Of a stretch of DNA of 64,000 nt, positions 10,413 to 19,872 are shown in pieces. Source of the stretch: Thalassobacillus cyri. Its GTDB lineage: Bacteria; Bacillota; Bacilli; Bacillales; Halobacillaceae. The notes below the pieces were generated by a model. It did no database searches, was not told where the DNA came from, and saw only the letters and a list, made by a program, of their open reading frames with translations. Position numbers and translations under genes: made by a program. Position 1 is the first letter of the stretch. The number at the start of each line of letters is the position of its first letter. Where the stretch lies: positions 1-64,000 of the forward strand of contig NZ_FNQR01000013.1 in NCBI RefSeq assembly GCF_900107755.1, read 5' to 3'.

Positions 10413-11279
10413 TTACATGAATTCTTTAACCAGGTTATCGAACTTTCCTTTATCGAGATTAAGTTCACTGTCTTTCAATGCATGGTCTGCATAGCCATGA
10501 ATCAAATCCTGATAAGACTTTTGCTCTGTATTTTGATAGATCAGACCTTTTACCAGACTGTTATGTTCCATCAAAGTAGCCATCGCTTTTTTACGATCAG
10601 AGCTGTCATATCCTTCGATATCATCTAAACTGACAAGATTTTCTTTAAACCAATCATAGGTATTGACTTTATTATAAGTGACACATGGGCTGAATACATT
10701 GATCAAAGAAAAACCTTCATGGTTAATGCCTTGTTCAATCAAGGAAGTCAGTTCTTTCAAATCACTGGAAAAGCTTTGTGCTACAAATGTTGCACCAGCG
10801 GATAAAGCCATTTCCATGACATTGACCGCAGATTCGATGGAACCTTCCGGTGTACTCTTCGTTTTAAAGCCTTTTTCACTTCGCGGGGAAGTCTGCCCTT
10901 TAGTCAAACCATAAATCTGGTTATCCATTACGATGTACGTGATATCAAGGTTTCTGCGAATCGCATGGACAGTATGGCCCATTCCAATCGCAAATCCGTC
11001 ACCGTCGCCTCCAGAAGCGATAACTTTCAAATTTTTGTTAGCCATCTTAACACCCTGGGCAATTGGCAGGACGCGTCCGTGAATTCCATGGAAGCCATAA
11101 GAATTGATATAGCCGGAAATACGACCGGAACAACCTATCCCTGATATCACCGCTAAATCTTCAGGCTCCAGGCCTACATTAGCCGCCGCTCGTTGAATGG
11201 ATGCCTGGACAGAAAAGTCGCCACACCCTGGACACCAGTTTGGTTTCACCTTATTACGGAACTCTTTGAATGTCGCCAT
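10413..11279 (-). CDS. korB: 2-oxoacid:ferredoxin oxidoreductase beta subunit
   Basis: This is the thiamine-pyrophosphate subunit of a 2-oxoacid (probably 2-oxoglutarate) ferredoxin oxidoreductase. It catalyses CoA-dependent decarboxylation with reduction of ferredoxin. The 288-aa product shows the cluster-binding CPGCGD near residue 18 and the TPP motif beginning GDGDG and ending in a DNQIYG segment. Start: ATG adjacent to the korA stop, with AAGGAG inside the end of korA. Substrate specificity cannot be read from sequence alone; the kor name follows close Bacillaceae homologues. Confidence 0.93.
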   Translation of the reverse strand: MATFKEFRNKVKPNWCPGCGDFSVQASIQRAAANVGLEPEDLAVISGIGCSGRISGYINSYGFHGIHGRVLPIAQGVKMANKNLKVIASGGDGDGFAIGMGHTVHAIRRNLDITYIVMDNQIYGLTKGQTSPRSEKGFKTKSTPEGSIESAVNVMEMALSAGATFVAQSFSSDLKELTSLIEQGINHEGFSLINVFSPCVTYNKVNTYDWFKENLVSLDDIEGYDSSDRKKAMATLMEHNSLVKGLIYQNTEQKSYQDLIHGYADHALKDSELNLDKGKFDNLVKEFM

Positions 11280-13025
11280 TTATAACAACTCCTTGCTTCG
11301 CTGATGAATTTGGCCTGGCAGGAATGGCGTACCGTCATATTGGAGGATACTTTCCATCTTTTCCTGACTGCCGACATTCATCTTGATTATATTAGCCAAC
11401 TGGGCAGTTGCATTATTCTCTACGACGATTACCTTCTTAGCTTGATCAACAAGAGCTTTGACTTCCTTGGCCGGGAATGGATGAATCAAACGGATATGGG
11501 CATGGTTCACTTTATATCCTTCCTCCTCCAGCCTTCCTTTCGCCTCTTCGATTGCCCCCCGTGTTGAATTGAACCCTACAAATAGAACATCCGCTTCTTC
11601 ATACCTGGCATCTATCTGGACGGGTGTAGGGAAAACTTCCGGAAGCTTCTTCAGTTTACGCAGCCGTTTATCCATCTGATTTTTTCGGTTTGATGCAAGT
11701 TCACTAGGTTTACCTGTTTCGTCATGCTCTACACCGGTGACATGGAATATACCGTTTTTAGTTCCTGGCAGAATCCGAGGCGACACGCCATCTTCGGTGA
11801 CTTGATAACGTTTAAAATATTCTCCTTTATCCAGTTCAGGAAGGTCTGGATGTTCATCCAGCTTGCCACGGCGCACTTCGATATTGTCATATTCCAACGG
11901 TTCAACTGTCTGCTTTCCAAGGGAAAGCTGTAAATCTGATAATAAAATGACTGGTACTTGATATTCTTCTGCTATATTCAACGCTTCCACAGCGTCATTA
12001 AAAGCTTCCTGCACTGTACTTGGTGCCATTACCACCTTCGGGATTTCCCCGTGGGTCCCATAAATCATCGCCATTAAATCGGACTGCTCTTGTTTAGTAG
12101 GAAGCCCTGTACTTGGTCCTCCACGCTGGGTATCCACGATCACGAGCGGAGTCTCTGTAATCCCCGCTAAGCCGATCGACTCCATCATCAACGACAAACC
12201 AGGACCTGCGGAGGCTGTTATGGTACGTACCCCTGCATAATTAGCTCCAATGGACATCGTGGCAGCAGCAATTTCATCCTCAGTCTGGATTACTGTCCCA
12301 CCGAATTCCGGCAGCTTCTTAATCATATATTCCATGATTTCAGAAGCAGGGGTAATCGGATATGCGGCCATAAAACGGCACCCGCCCGCTAAAAATCCCA
12401 TAGCGATTGCATCGTTCCCGATCATGAACATCCGCTTTTTTCCATCCGCTTCTGCCAGTTCCATCTGGTGAAGATTTCCTTTATCTTGTTCCCGGACGTA
12501 CTCGGCTCCCTTAACAATGGCTTCCATATTCTTAGCGACGACTTGTTCACCTTTACGGGAGAAAATCTCTTCTACAACATCGCGGAAAACTTCACACTTA
12601 AGATTCATAATGGCGCTTGATGCTCCGACTGCGACCATATTCTTCATTAGTGAAGTGCCAAGATCAGTTGCAATTTCTGTAAAAGGCACCGAATAAAGAG
12701 TAACGTCTACTCCTTCTGGCAGAGTCGGATTGAATTTAGCGTCTGCCAGTACTATTCCTTTACTATGTAATTCGTGCGCATTGACATCGATCGTTTCCTG
12801 ATCAAATGCGACAAGTATATCCAAATCATCGGCAATCGATCTCACTTTTTCTGTTGAAACCCGGATCTTATTATTCGTATGTCCACCCTTGATACGAGAG
12901 GAAAAATGACGATAGCCATAGAGATAATAACCAAGACGATTTAAAGTAATGGCGAAAATCTCTCCAGTACTTTCAATCCCTTCCCCTTGCTGCCCGCCAA
13001 CTTTCCAGGAAAGTTGTTCAACCAT
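11280..13025 (-). CDS. korA: 2-oxoacid:ferredoxin oxidoreductase alpha subunit (gamma-alpha fusion)
   Basis: KorA is the partner of KorB. In the 581-aa product an N-terminal gamma-type domain (GGQQGEGIESTGEIF, residues about 9-190) is fused to the alpha domain, which binds the TPP pyrimidine and contains AYPITPASEIMEYM and SAGPGLSLMMESIG. No ferredoxin-like 4Fe-4S domain is present, so an external ferredoxin must serve. Start: ATG after AAAGGGGTG. It is placed between the dipeptidase and korB and is probably transcribed from its own promoter in the 13026-13100 stretch. Confidence 0.94.
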   Translation of the reverse strand: MVEQLSWKVGGQQGEGIESTGEIFAITLNRLGYYLYGYRHFSSRIKGGHTNNKIRVSTEKVRSIADDLDILVAFDQETIDVNAHELHSKGIVLADAKFNPTLPEGVDVTLYSVPFTEIATDLGTSLMKNMVAVGASSAIMNLKCEVFRDVVEEIFSRKGEQVVAKNMEAIVKGAEYVREQDKGNLHQMELAEADGKKRMFMIGNDAIAMGFLAGGCRFMAAYPITPASEIMEYMIKKLPEFGGTVIQTEDEIAAATMSIGANYAGVRTITASAGPGLSLMMESIGLAGITETPLVIVDTQRGGPSTGLPTKQEQSDLMAMIYGTHGEIPKVVMAPSTVQEAFNDAVEALNIAEEYQVPVILLSDLQLSLGKQTVEPLEYDNIEVRRGKLDEHPDLPELDKGEYFKRYQVTEDGVSPRILPGTKNGIFHVTGVEHDETGKPSELASNRKNQMDKRLRKLKKLPEVFPTPVQIDARYEEADVLFVGFNSTRGAIEEAKGRLEEEGYKVNHAHIRLIHPFPAKEVKALVDQAKKVIVVENNATAQLANIIKMNVGSQEKMESILQYDGTPFLPGQIHQRSKELL

Positions 13026-13097
13026 CTACTACACCCCTTTTAATTTGTCCATGGATCTTCTCCTATCTAGATACATAGGATAATAGAATACCTTACC

Positions 13098-13141
13098 AAA
13101 AAAAAATCTTGTGAAGCATAGGGACCAGCCCGGCAATATGC
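13098..13141 (-). terminator. Possible terminator between the dipeptidase gene and korA
   Basis: An imperfect hairpin (GCATA...TATGC enclosing GGG-CTGGT-CCC, 13116-13141) is followed about 9 bases later by an eight-T run on the minus strand. The distance to the T-run makes it a weak candidate. The rest of 13026-13252 holds no gene that I can support. Confidence 0.4.
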
Positions 13142-13252
13142 AGAAAAGCTATATAGATTGCCTGCTACGATGCAAGTGATATATGTATATAAATCATATC
13201 CCTTCAAGTAGTAATTTTCAAGCGAATCCGCTAAATTGAACAAGCTCCTGCA

Positions 13253-14176
13253 TCATCTTTGCCGGGGGAATTTATCGACAAAATTCTTACACATCAATTT
13301 TTGCATAGTTTCCTTCGTTTGACTGTGACAAAGTTCATTAATCAGAAACTTATAATCTGTTACCTCCGCTAAACCGGTCACTAAGTCGTCTGTACCTTCA
13401 AAGTCGGATCCGAAACCGATCACATTTTCTCCACCCATAGCTATTATGTACTCCACGTGAGGCACGATTTCCTGCATGAATGCATGATGATTTCCATTGA
13501 TGAATTCCGGAACAAAGGTGATTCCGATCCAGCTATTACAATCGATCAATGCTTTCAACTGGGTATCGTCGAGGTTTCGCTTATGGGGAGACAGGTGGTA
13601 GACATTCGAATGGGAAGCCATTGGATAATCACAAATAGAAAGTACATCCCAAAAACCTTGATAGGAAATATGAGATAAGTCGGTCCAAATCTGTTCCTGA
13701 TTCAAATATTCAACCACCTTGCGACCAAAGGAAGACAATCCCGCCCCCCGTTCTTCTTCAATCCCGTCGCAAACCGAATTGGCTTGATTCCAGGTCAGGC
13801 CGACAATCCTCACACCAAGGCGTATAAGCGTCTTCAACTTGTTAATATCTGAACCAATCGCGTGACATCCTTCCAATGTCAAAATTGCTCCTTTTTCTTC
13901 CGGCTGCAATTTCATTAAATCCTGTCTGTTTGCTACGAAACGTACATCATCATATGGTTCGATAATTTGTTCGAAAAAGATGGATACCATTTCGAGTGCT
14001 ACGCTGAATTGTGCTTCTTCTGTTATTTCTTCGGGAACGAAAATGGCAAAACACTGAACCTTTACATCACTCTGTTTCCATTTCAAATAATTAAACCGTA
14101 ATGCTTCGCTATCATAAAAATCTACTTTCTTTTCCCAAAGCTTCCATAATACATCACAATGCGCATCTATAATCAA
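13253..14176 (-). CDS. Membrane dipeptidase family (peptidase M19)
   Basis: This is a zinc dipeptidase of the renal-dipeptidase/amidohydrolase family, hydrolysing dipeptides, possibly including D-residues. The 307-aa product begins with the metal motif HCD (residues 6-8 of MIIDAHCD). It also has the bridging-carboxylate region LTLEGCHAIG, LTWNQANSVCDG, the metal histidines DLSHIS and ASHSNV, and GFGSDFEG. Start: I choose TTG at 14176, with AAAGGAAG about seven bases upstream. The longer GTG-started frame to 14227 would begin inside the spoVS terminator and adds residues absent from the family. Physiological substrate is unknown. Confidence 0.88.
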   Translation of the reverse strand: MIIDAHCDVLWKLWEKKVDFYDSEALRFNYLKWKQSDVKVQCFAIFVPEEITEEAQFSVALEMVSIFFEQIIEPYDDVRFVANRQDLMKLQPEEKGAILTLEGCHAIGSDINKLKTLIRLGVRIVGLTWNQANSVCDGIEEERGAGLSSFGRKVVEYLNQEQIWTDLSHISYQGFWDVLSICDYPMASHSNVYHLSPHKRNLDDTQLKALIDCNSWIGITFVPEFINGNHHAFMQEIVPHVEYIIAMGGENVIGFGSDFEGTDDLVTGLAEVTDYKFLINELCHSQTKETMQKLMCKNFVDKFPRQR

Positions 14177-14198
14177 AAGCTTTCTTCCTTTCCAAGCC

Positions 14199-14231
14199 AA
14201 AAATTTAAGCCGTGCTCCTACAAGCACGGCT
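14199..14231 (-). terminator. Terminator after spoVS
   Basis: Perfect 9-bp stem AGCCGTGCT / AGCACGGCT (14208-14231) followed on the minus strand by TAAATTTTT, 42 bp beyond the spoVS stop. Confidence 0.85.
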
Positions 14232-14272
14232 GATCTTGTCCATCATAAATTTTCATAGGAAGAGCCTGTCGC

Positions 14273-14533
14273 CTATCTAGGTTCAACAATCAACTTTATT
14301 GCAGTACGCTCTTCATTATCAATCATGATATCTGTGAATGCTGGAATACAAATAAGATCCACACCACTTGGTGCGACGAAACCTCTGGCGATAGCCACTG
14401 CTTTGACGGCCTGGTTCAAGGCGCCAGCGCCAATCGCCTGAATCTCCGCTGAGCCACGTTCCCTTAAGACGTTTGCTAGAGCTCCTGCTACTGAATTCGG
14501 ACTGGATTTAGCTGAGACTTTTAATATTTCCAT
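14273..14533 (-). CDS. spoVS: Stage V sporulation protein S
   Basis: SpoVS is a small Alba-like protein needed for spore coat assembly and progression through stage V; its biochemical role is not settled. The 86-aa product is nearly identical along its length to B. subtilis SpoVS (MEILKVSAKSSPNSVAGALA; ends EERTAIKLIVEPR). Start: ATG at 14533 with AAGGAGGAGCT; an upstream in-frame ATG at 14551 overlaps the ribosome binding site. A sigma-H-type promoter lies about 45-70 bp upstream. Confidence 0.97.
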   Translation of the reverse strand: MEILKVSAKSSPNSVAGALANVLRERGSAEIQAIGAGALNQAVKAVAIARGFVAPSGVDLICIPAFTDIMIDNEERTAIKLIVEPR

Positions 14534-14576
14534 TACTAGCTCCTCCTTCATAAACTATAGTTGTTCCATAACTACT

Positions 14577-14605
14577 ATATTCTTGGAGATGAAGATTATT
14601 CCTTT
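14577..14605 (-). promoter_or_regulatory. Sigma-H promoter of spoVS
   Basis: On the minus strand AAAGGAATA (-35, 14597-14605), 11 bp, CAAGAATAT (-10, 14577-14585). This fits the sigma-H consensus RnAGGAwWW / RnnGAATww except for the first -10 base. spoVS is a known sigma-H gene in B. subtilis. Confidence 0.75.
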
Positions 14606-14640
14606 CCATTATGAAGGAATTTTTTGAAAAGTTCAAATAA

Positions 14641-15438
14641 TCAGCCGAAGAAAGGATGGTCGTCGTTTATCATGATCCGTTGTAATTTCCTAGCCTTTCC
14701 GGTACTTTCCTCTACATCCGCCAAGACTGCGCTTAGTTGTTTTCTTCCCTTTTTAGGGACTTCAAAACGTACCGGAAGATTTGTAAGAAAACGTTTGATT
14801 ACGGCTTCTCGATCCATTCCGAGAATTCCATCATACGGTCCAGTCATACCTACGTCTGTGATATAGCCCGTACCCCCTGGAAGTATGCGTTCATCGGCTG
14901 TTTGCACATGGGTATGCGTACCGACATTGATGCTGACTCTTCCATCTACATACCATCCCATCGCCTGCTTTTCACTCGTGGTCTCCGCATGGAAGTCGAG
15001 GAATATGATATTCGTTCGTTTCTTGGCTTCTTTTATCAATTCATCCACTTTGCGAAAAGGATCGTCGTTAGGCGACAAAAAAGTTCGTCCCTGCAGATTA
15101 AGTACTGCCACTTCTCCATGATTCGTTTTTACAAAGGTGATCCCTTTGCCCGGCGTCCCTTCCGGATAGTTAGCCGGACGAACCATATAAGTGGCATCGT
15201 CAATAAAATCAAAGATTTCTTTCTTATCCCAAGCGTGGTTCCCTAATGTGACAGCATTCGCGCCCCATTCCAGGAAACTGCGGTATATTTTTTCATTTAT
15301 TCCTTTGCCTGAAGCAGAATTTTCCCCATTAATAATCGTTACTGCAGGCTGGTATTTCGCTTTTAATTTCGGCAGGTATTCTTGTACCATGTCTCTTCCA
15401 GGTGAACCAACAACATCACCAATAAATAGTATTTTCAT
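14641..15438 (-). CDS. ymdB: YmdB metallophosphoesterase (2',3'-cyclic nucleotide phosphodiesterase)
   Basis: YmdB in B. subtilis is a dinuclear metallophosphoesterase that acts on 2',3'-cAMP and controls biofilm and motility gene expression. It has been linked to RNase Y. The 265-aa product keeps the metal-binding motifs FIGDVVGSPGR (residues 4-14), NGENSASG, GNHAWD and the two-histidine loop GTHTHVQTAD. Start: ATG after AAAGGATAAG. It lies between rny and spoVS, as in B. subtilis. Confidence 0.95.
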   Translation of the reverse strand: MKILFIGDVVGSPGRDMVQEYLPKLKAKYQPAVTIINGENSASGKGINEKIYRSFLEWGANAVTLGNHAWDKKEIFDFIDDATYMVRPANYPEGTPGKGITFVKTNHGEVAVLNLQGRTFLSPNDDPFRKVDELIKEAKKRTNIIFLDFHAETTSEKQAMGWYVDGRVSINVGTHTHVQTADERILPGGTGYITDVGMTGPYDGILGMDREAVIKRFLTNLPVRFEVPKKGRKQLSAVLADVEESTGKARKLQRIMINDDHPFFG

Positions 15439-15503
15439 AAACTTATCCTTTCTGCACTATATTCAGATTCAGTTTCACATAGGCTGCCATCAATGTCAAA
15501 ACA

Positions 15504-15538
15504 CAAAAATAAAGTGGCCGGTTAGGGCCACTTTATTT
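15504..15538 (-). terminator. Terminator after rny, overlapping its stop codon
   Basis: Stem AAATAAAGTGGCC / GGCCACTTTATTT (15507-15538) ends in a T-rich stretch. The 5' arm includes the rny stop codon TAA, so the hairpin cannot form until the ribosome leaves. Confidence 0.9.
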
Positions 15539-17098
15539 AGCGTATTCTACTGATCGTGTTTCACGAATGACGGTAACCTTAATATGACCAGGATAGTCAA
15601 GCTCATCCTCAATCTGTTTGCGGATGCTGCGTGCTACTTTTGTAGCTGTAACATCATCGATTTCGTCTGGCTTCACCATAATCCGGACTTCACGACCTGC
15701 CTGGATGGCAAAAGATTTTTCCACTCCTTCATGAGCTTCACAAATCTCTTCCAGTTTCTCCAAGCGTTTGATGTAGTTTTCCAGAGTTTCGCTTCGAGCA
15801 CCTGGGCGTGCTGCGGATAAAGCGTCAGCAGCAGCTACAAGTACGGAAATAATCGATGTCGGTTCTTCATCCCCATGGTGGGAAGCAATAGCATTGATGA
15901 CAACCTCATTTTCCTTATACTTGACTGCCAGCTCTTTACCGATTTCTACGTGACTGCCTTCAATTTCATGATCGATCGCTTTTCCGATATCATGCAGAAG
16001 GCCGGCACGGCGGGCTAATGTTTCGTCTTCCCCCAGCTCTGCTGCAAGCAGTCCTGAGAGATACGCTACTTCCATGGAGTGTTTTAAAACATTTTGACCA
16101 TAGCTTGTACGATATTTTAAACGGCCAAGGATTTTTACCAAGTCAGGATGTAAGCCGTGGACACCTACTTCAAAAGTAGTTTGTTCACCGACTTCTCTAA
16201 TATATTCATCCACTTCGCGACGAGATTTGTCGACCATCTCTTCGATACGAGCAGGATGAATCCTTCCATCCTGTACTAATTTTTCTAATGCTATCCGGGC
16301 AGTTTCTCTGCGAATCGGGTCAAAACCTGATAAAATGACAGCTTCCGGCGTATCATCTATAATCAAATCGATTCCAGTCAATGTCTCCAGGGTTCGGATA
16401 TTTCGACCTTCACGACCGATGATCCGTCCTTTCATTTCATCATTTGGAAGGTTTACAACCGATACCGTCGTTTCCGCTACATGATCAGCGGCACAACGCT
16501 GCATAGCAAGTGAAAGAATGCTTTTCGCCTTCTTATCCGCTTCCTCTTTGGCACGATTCTCTGCTTCTTTGATCAAGAGAGCAGATTCATGAGAAACTTC
16601 TTGTTCAACACGTTCTAAAATGATCTGTTTAGCCTGGTCTGAAGTTAAGCCGGAAATGCGTTCAAGCTCAGTTTGTTGCTCTTGCAGCATAGCTTTCACT
16701 TTGCTTTCCATTTCTTCAATTTGTTGTTGTCTTTCGGCAAGAGTTTCCTCTTTTTTCTCGAGCGTAAGCTCACGCTTATCTTGCGTTTCGCTTTTACGGT
16801 CAAGGTTTTCTTCTTTCTGCATTAAACGATTTTCTGACTTTTGTAACTCCATACGGCGTTCGCGAATTTCGTCTTCTGCTTCCTGGCGAAACTTATGATT
16901 TTCGTCTTTCGCTTCCAGAAGTGCTTCTTTTTTAGCAGCTTCCGCATTACGACGACCTTCGTCAACAATCTGTTTTGCCAATTCTTCAGCACTTGAAATC
17001 TTCGCTTCCGCAATGGATTTCCGAATGAGATAACCAACAACAATACCGACGATCAGGGCAAGCAAAATGAAGATGAGCAGGGATACCAAATTATCCAT
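15533..17098 (-). CDS. rny: Ribonuclease Y
   Basis: RNase Y is the membrane-anchored endoribonuclease that starts bulk mRNA decay in Bacillus. The 521-aa product has one N-terminal transmembrane helix (about residues 4-25). A long charged coiled coil (about 30-200) follows, then a KH domain ([12 protein letters not shown]) and an HD phosphodiesterase domain ([17 protein letters not shown]). Start: ATG at 17098 with AGAGGAGGTG; the longer frame to 17167 would add a hydrophilic extension ahead of the membrane anchor. In B. subtilis pbpX lies between recA and rny; here it is absent. Confidence 0.97.
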   Translation of the reverse strand: MDNLVSLLIFILLALIVGIVVGYLIRKSIAEAKISSAEELAKQIVDEGRRNAEAAKKEALLEAKDENHKFRQEAEDEIRERRMELQKSENRLMQKEENLDRKSETQDKRELTLEKKEETLAERQQQIEEMESKVKAMLQEQQTELERISGLTSDQAKQIILERVEQEVSHESALLIKEAENRAKEEADKKAKSILSLAMQRCAADHVAETTVSVVNLPNDEMKGRIIGREGRNIRTLETLTGIDLIIDDTPEAVILSGFDPIRRETARIALEKLVQDGRIHPARIEEMVDKSRREVDEYIREVGEQTTFEVGVHGLHPDLVKILGRLKYRTSYGQNVLKHSMEVAYLSGLLAAELGEDETLARRAGLLHDIGKAIDHEIEGSHVEIGKELAVKYKENEVVINAIASHHGDEEPTSIISVLVAAADALSAARPGARSETLENYIKRLEKLEEICEAHEGVEKSFAIQAGREVRIMVKPDEIDDVTATKVARSIRKQIEDELDYPGHIKVTVIRETRSVEYAK

Positions 17099-17212
17099 GA
17101 TTTCACCTCCTCTTGCTATGAAATTGTACAATTTGTCGGCATGTACATACGTTTCATTTTCAGACAAAATTTGTTTGTTAGGTGTATAAAAAAATGAAAA
17201 TGATACACGTTA

Positions 17213-17241
17213 ATTTTAAGCTTGTGTAATGGTAATGTCAA
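17213..17241 (-). promoter_or_regulatory. SigA promoter of rny
   Basis: -35 TTGACA (17236-17241), exactly 17 bp, -10 TAAAAT (17213-17218). This is the best consensus promoter in the window, 115 bp before the rny start. The implied 5' leader can fold GTGTAT...ATACAC. Confidence 0.88.
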
Positions 17242-17310
17242 GGAATCGTCAAATATATCTTCTTGATAGATGCTGATACCACTATGTTTCAACGTTGCTT
17301 GGAAGAAAAT

Positions 17311-17360
17311 TCCCGGTTCCAGAGCCGGTCGTGGCTCCTGTACGCAGGAGCTGGACAGGC
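17311..17360 (-). other. GC-rich structured segment in the recA-rny gap
   Basis: The 318-bp gap between recA and rny contains, after the recA terminator, an unusually GC-rich 50-bp stretch. On the minus strand it holds hairpin CTCCTG-CGTA-CAGGAG enclosed by CCAG/CTGG, then CCGG...CCGG. The segment AGGAGCC can pair with either of two partners, giving alternative folds. It precedes the rny promoter, so it would be upstream DNA or a separate short RNA. No gene is visible here and the function is unknown. Confidence 0.4.
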
Positions 17361-17374
17361 TGTAATCATTTCAT

Positions 17375-17408
17375 ATAAAAAAGCAGCGCTTATGGTATAC
17401 GCTGCTTT
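17375..17408 (-). terminator. Terminator after recA
   Basis: Stem AAAGCAGCG / CGCTGCTTT (17380-17408) followed by TTTATATG on the minus strand. Confidence 0.88.
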
Positions 17409-17417
17409 CCTAACGAT

Positions 17418-18461
17418 TTATACGTCTAACGATTCCTGATTCGCTCCCTTTGATGTTTCTGCGTCATCCTGTCCTTCATACATACCGTAGTGCTTACGGA
17501 TCTGATCATTGATAGCTTGATAGACATCAGGGTTTTCTTTCAGGAATTGCTTCGCGTTTTCACGGCCTTGTCCCAAACGTTCATCGTTATAGGAATACCA
17601 GGAACCGCTTTTCTGGACGATATCAAGGTCAGAACCGATATCAATCAATTCACCTTCACTTGAAATACCTTGACCATACATGATATCCACTTCCGCTTGC
17701 TTGAATGGAGGAGCTACCTTGTTTTTGACAACTTTGATGCGGGTTTTATTCCCGACCATGTCGTTGCCCTGCTTCAAAGTTTCAGCCCGGCGTACTTCAA
17801 GGCGTACAGAAGAATAGAATTTCAATGCCCGGCCGCCCGGAGTAGTTTCAGGATTACCGAACATGACTCCGACTTTTTCACGGATTTGGTTGATGAAGAT
17901 AGCTGTAGTCTTCGATTTGTTGATAGCACCAGAAAGCTTACGCAAAGCCTGGGACATCAGTCGTGCCTGCAGGCCGACGTGTGAGTCTCCCATTTCCCCT
18001 TCGATTTCCGCTTTAGGCACCAGGGCTGCTACAGAATCGACAACCACCATGTCGACAGCACCACTACGTACAAGTGCTTCTGCAATTTCCAAAGCCTGCT
18101 CTCCTGTATCCGGCTGGGATAACAAGAGTTCATCTACATTAACACCGAGATTCCGTGCATAGACAGGATCCAATGCATGCTCGGCATCGATAAATGCTGC
18201 TTGTCCGCCATTCCGTTGAGCTTCTGCAATCGCATGAAGTGCAACAGTTGTTTTACCGGATGATTCCGGTCCATATATTTCAACGACACGCCCGCGCGGA
18301 TATCCGCCGACACCCAGGGCTACATCAAGTGCCAAGGATCCACTAGGCACTGTATTTACCTTTTGTTCGGCTTGTTCACCTAACTTCATAACAGAGCCTT
18401 TTCCGAATTGTTTCTCAATTTGTTTAAGCGCCATGTCTAACGCTTGTTTACGATCACTCAT
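17418..18461 (-). CDS. recA: Recombinase RecA
   Basis: RecA is the strand-exchange recombinase and the co-protease that triggers LexA cleavage in the SOS response. The 347-aa product has Walker A GPESSGKT (64-71), the Walker B region [14 protein letters not shown], the DNA-binding L2 loop region [15 protein letters not shown] and an acidic C-terminus. Start: ATG after AAAGGGGAA. A promoter and a LexA-box match lie directly upstream, and cinA precedes it without a clear terminator, as in many Gram-positives. Confidence 0.99.
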   Translation of the reverse strand: MSDRKQALDMALKQIEKQFGKGSVMKLGEQAEQKVNTVPSGSLALDVALGVGGYPRGRVVEIYGPESSGKTTVALHAIAEAQRNGGQAAFIDAEHALDPVYARNLGVNVDELLLSQPDTGEQALEIAEALVRSGAVDMVVVDSVAALVPKAEIEGEMGDSHVGLQARLMSQALRKLSGAINKSKTTAIFINQIREKVGVMFGNPETTPGGRALKFYSSVRLEVRRAETLKQGNDMVGNKTRIKVVKNKVAPPFKQAEVDIMYGQGISSEGELIDIGSDLDIVQKSGSWYSYNDERLGQGRENAKQFLKENPDVYQAINDQIRKHYGMYEGQDDAETSKGANQESLDV

Positions 18462-18490
18462 AATATTCCCCTTTCAGCTTTGCTATCCTT

Positions 18491-18519
18491 ATGATAACTT
18501 GTTTTGAACGATTTGCCAA
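18491..18519 (-). promoter_or_regulatory. SigA promoter of recA
   Basis: -35 TTGGCA (18514-18519), 17-bp spacer, -10 TATCAT (18491-18496), 30 bp before the recA start. Confidence 0.75.
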
Positions 18520-18526
18520 CTAAAAA

Positions 18527-18541
18527 GCGAATAGATGTTCC
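18527..18541 (-). promoter_or_regulatory. LexA (DinR) box upstream of recA
   Basis: On the plus strand the core is GAAT-AGAT-GTTC (18529-18540), one mismatch from the Bacillus SOS consensus GAAC-N4-GTTC. It sits 8-9 bp upstream of the -35. As I recall, the B. subtilis recA operator has the same GAAT half-site. Confidence 0.7.
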
Positions 18542-18597
18542 CTTTTTTTATAAATTGCACCAGCTGACTTTTGGTTTATACCTAGTGGAAACAAGAA

Positions 18598-19872
18598 TTA
18601 TCGCCCAGGAACAGGACTTGAAAAATCTTTTTTCAACTTATGGAAGAGTAATTCATACCCTTTTTTCACCGCCCGGTTACGTACAGTCTCTCTGCCTCCA
18701 TTAAAATGGAATTTCTTGACCAGTTCTTGTTCCTTATTGATTCGAAGTGAGATGAAAACAGTACCAGGATCCTTACCTTCGCTTGCGTCTGGTCCTGCTA
18801 CACCTGTGAAACTGATGCCGATATTACTTCTAGTCAACCGCTGGACGTTCTCCGCCATAGACCGGGCACATTCTTCACTGATGGTCCCAAACTCATTGAT
18901 GAGATCGCCAGGTACGCCCAGCAGACTTTCTTTCATCGCAGGTGTGTACGTCACCAAACTTCCCTCACAGACACTGGAAGCACCGGGGACACTGATCATC
19001 TGATCGGTGAACCGGCCACCCGTTAAGCTTTCTGCAGCAGCTATCGTTAACTGCTGTTCCTTTAAAAGTCCAATCACTTTTTGCTGAATGGTTACTTCAC
19101 CCGAACCATAATAATAGTTTCCGACTTTAGCCAGTATGCGATTTTTAAGGGAAGCAATCATAGTTCCTGCTTCTTGTTTTGTTTCCCCTTTTGCGGTCAA
19201 TCTTAATCCGACTTCTCCTTCAGATGCTAAAGGGGCGATTGTAGGGTTCGTCTGGCTGCTGATCATATGTTGAAGCTCATGCTCCAGTTGTGATTCTCCG
19301 ATTCCGATAAATCGCAGCATCTCAGATACTATTTCCGTGCTTAAATCATAATAATCATATAAATAAGGCATTGCATGCTTTTCCATCAGGTGCTTCATTT
19401 CAGATGGGACACCAGGAAGGAATATCCATAGCACCCCTTCATGCTCCACAATCATCCCAGGAGCCATCCCTTCATGATTTTGCAAGACCCTTGCATGTTC
19501 GAACACAAGTGCCTGTTTGCGATTATTTGGAGACATGATCCGGTTGTTTTTTTGATAAAAATGTTCGACACGCTTTAAACTTTCCGCATCCTCCAACAAC
19601 GTCTGGCCAAAAAGTTCATTTGCTGCATCTCTTGTCATGTCATCTTCCGTGGGGCCTAAGCCGCCAGTTACGATTACCAAATCAGAGCGGCGCTGAGCTG
19701 CTTCGAATGTTTCGACACACCGGTTGAAATTATCACCGACCACACCATGGAAATAAACATGAATACCTTGAGCCGCCAACTGGGCGGATATCCATTGCGC
19801 ATTTGTATTAGCGATTTGCCCAAGTAATAACTCCGTTCCGACACCGATAATTTCTGCTTTTACTGTCTTCAT
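18598..19872 (-). CDS. cinA: CinA, competence/damage-inducible protein
   Basis: CinA is a two-domain protein. The N-terminal molybdopterin-binding-like (MoCF/COG1058) domain has GVGTELLLGQ and VTGGLGPTEDD. The C-terminal nicotinamide-nucleotide amidase-type domain has AAAESLTGGRF and GVAGPD. The 424-aa length is normal for the full-length form. Its role in competence is known mainly from Streptococcus; an NMN deamidase or ADP-ribose pyrophosphatase role is known in other bacteria. The start ATG overlaps the pgsA stop (TAATG), so translation is coupled. Confidence 0.95.
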   Translation of the reverse strand: MKTVKAEIIGVGTELLLGQIANTNAQWISAQLAAQGIHVYFHGVVGDNFNRCVETFEAAQRRSDLVIVTGGLGPTEDDMTRDAANELFGQTLLEDAESLKRVEHFYQKNNRIMSPNNRKQALVFEHARVLQNHEGMAPGMIVEHEGVLWIFLPGVPSEMKHLMEKHAMPYLYDYYDLSTEIVSEMLRFIGIGESQLEHELQHMISSQTNPTIAPLASEGEVGLRLTAKGETKQEAGTMIASLKNRILAKVGNYYYGSGEVTIQQKVIGLLKEQQLTIAAAESLTGGRFTDQMISVPGASSVCEGSLVTYTPAMKESLLGVPGDLINEFGTISEECARSMAENVQRLTRSNIGISFTGVAGPDASEGKDPGTVFISLRINKEQELVKKFHFNGGRETVRNRAVKKGYELLFHKLKKDFSSPVPGR

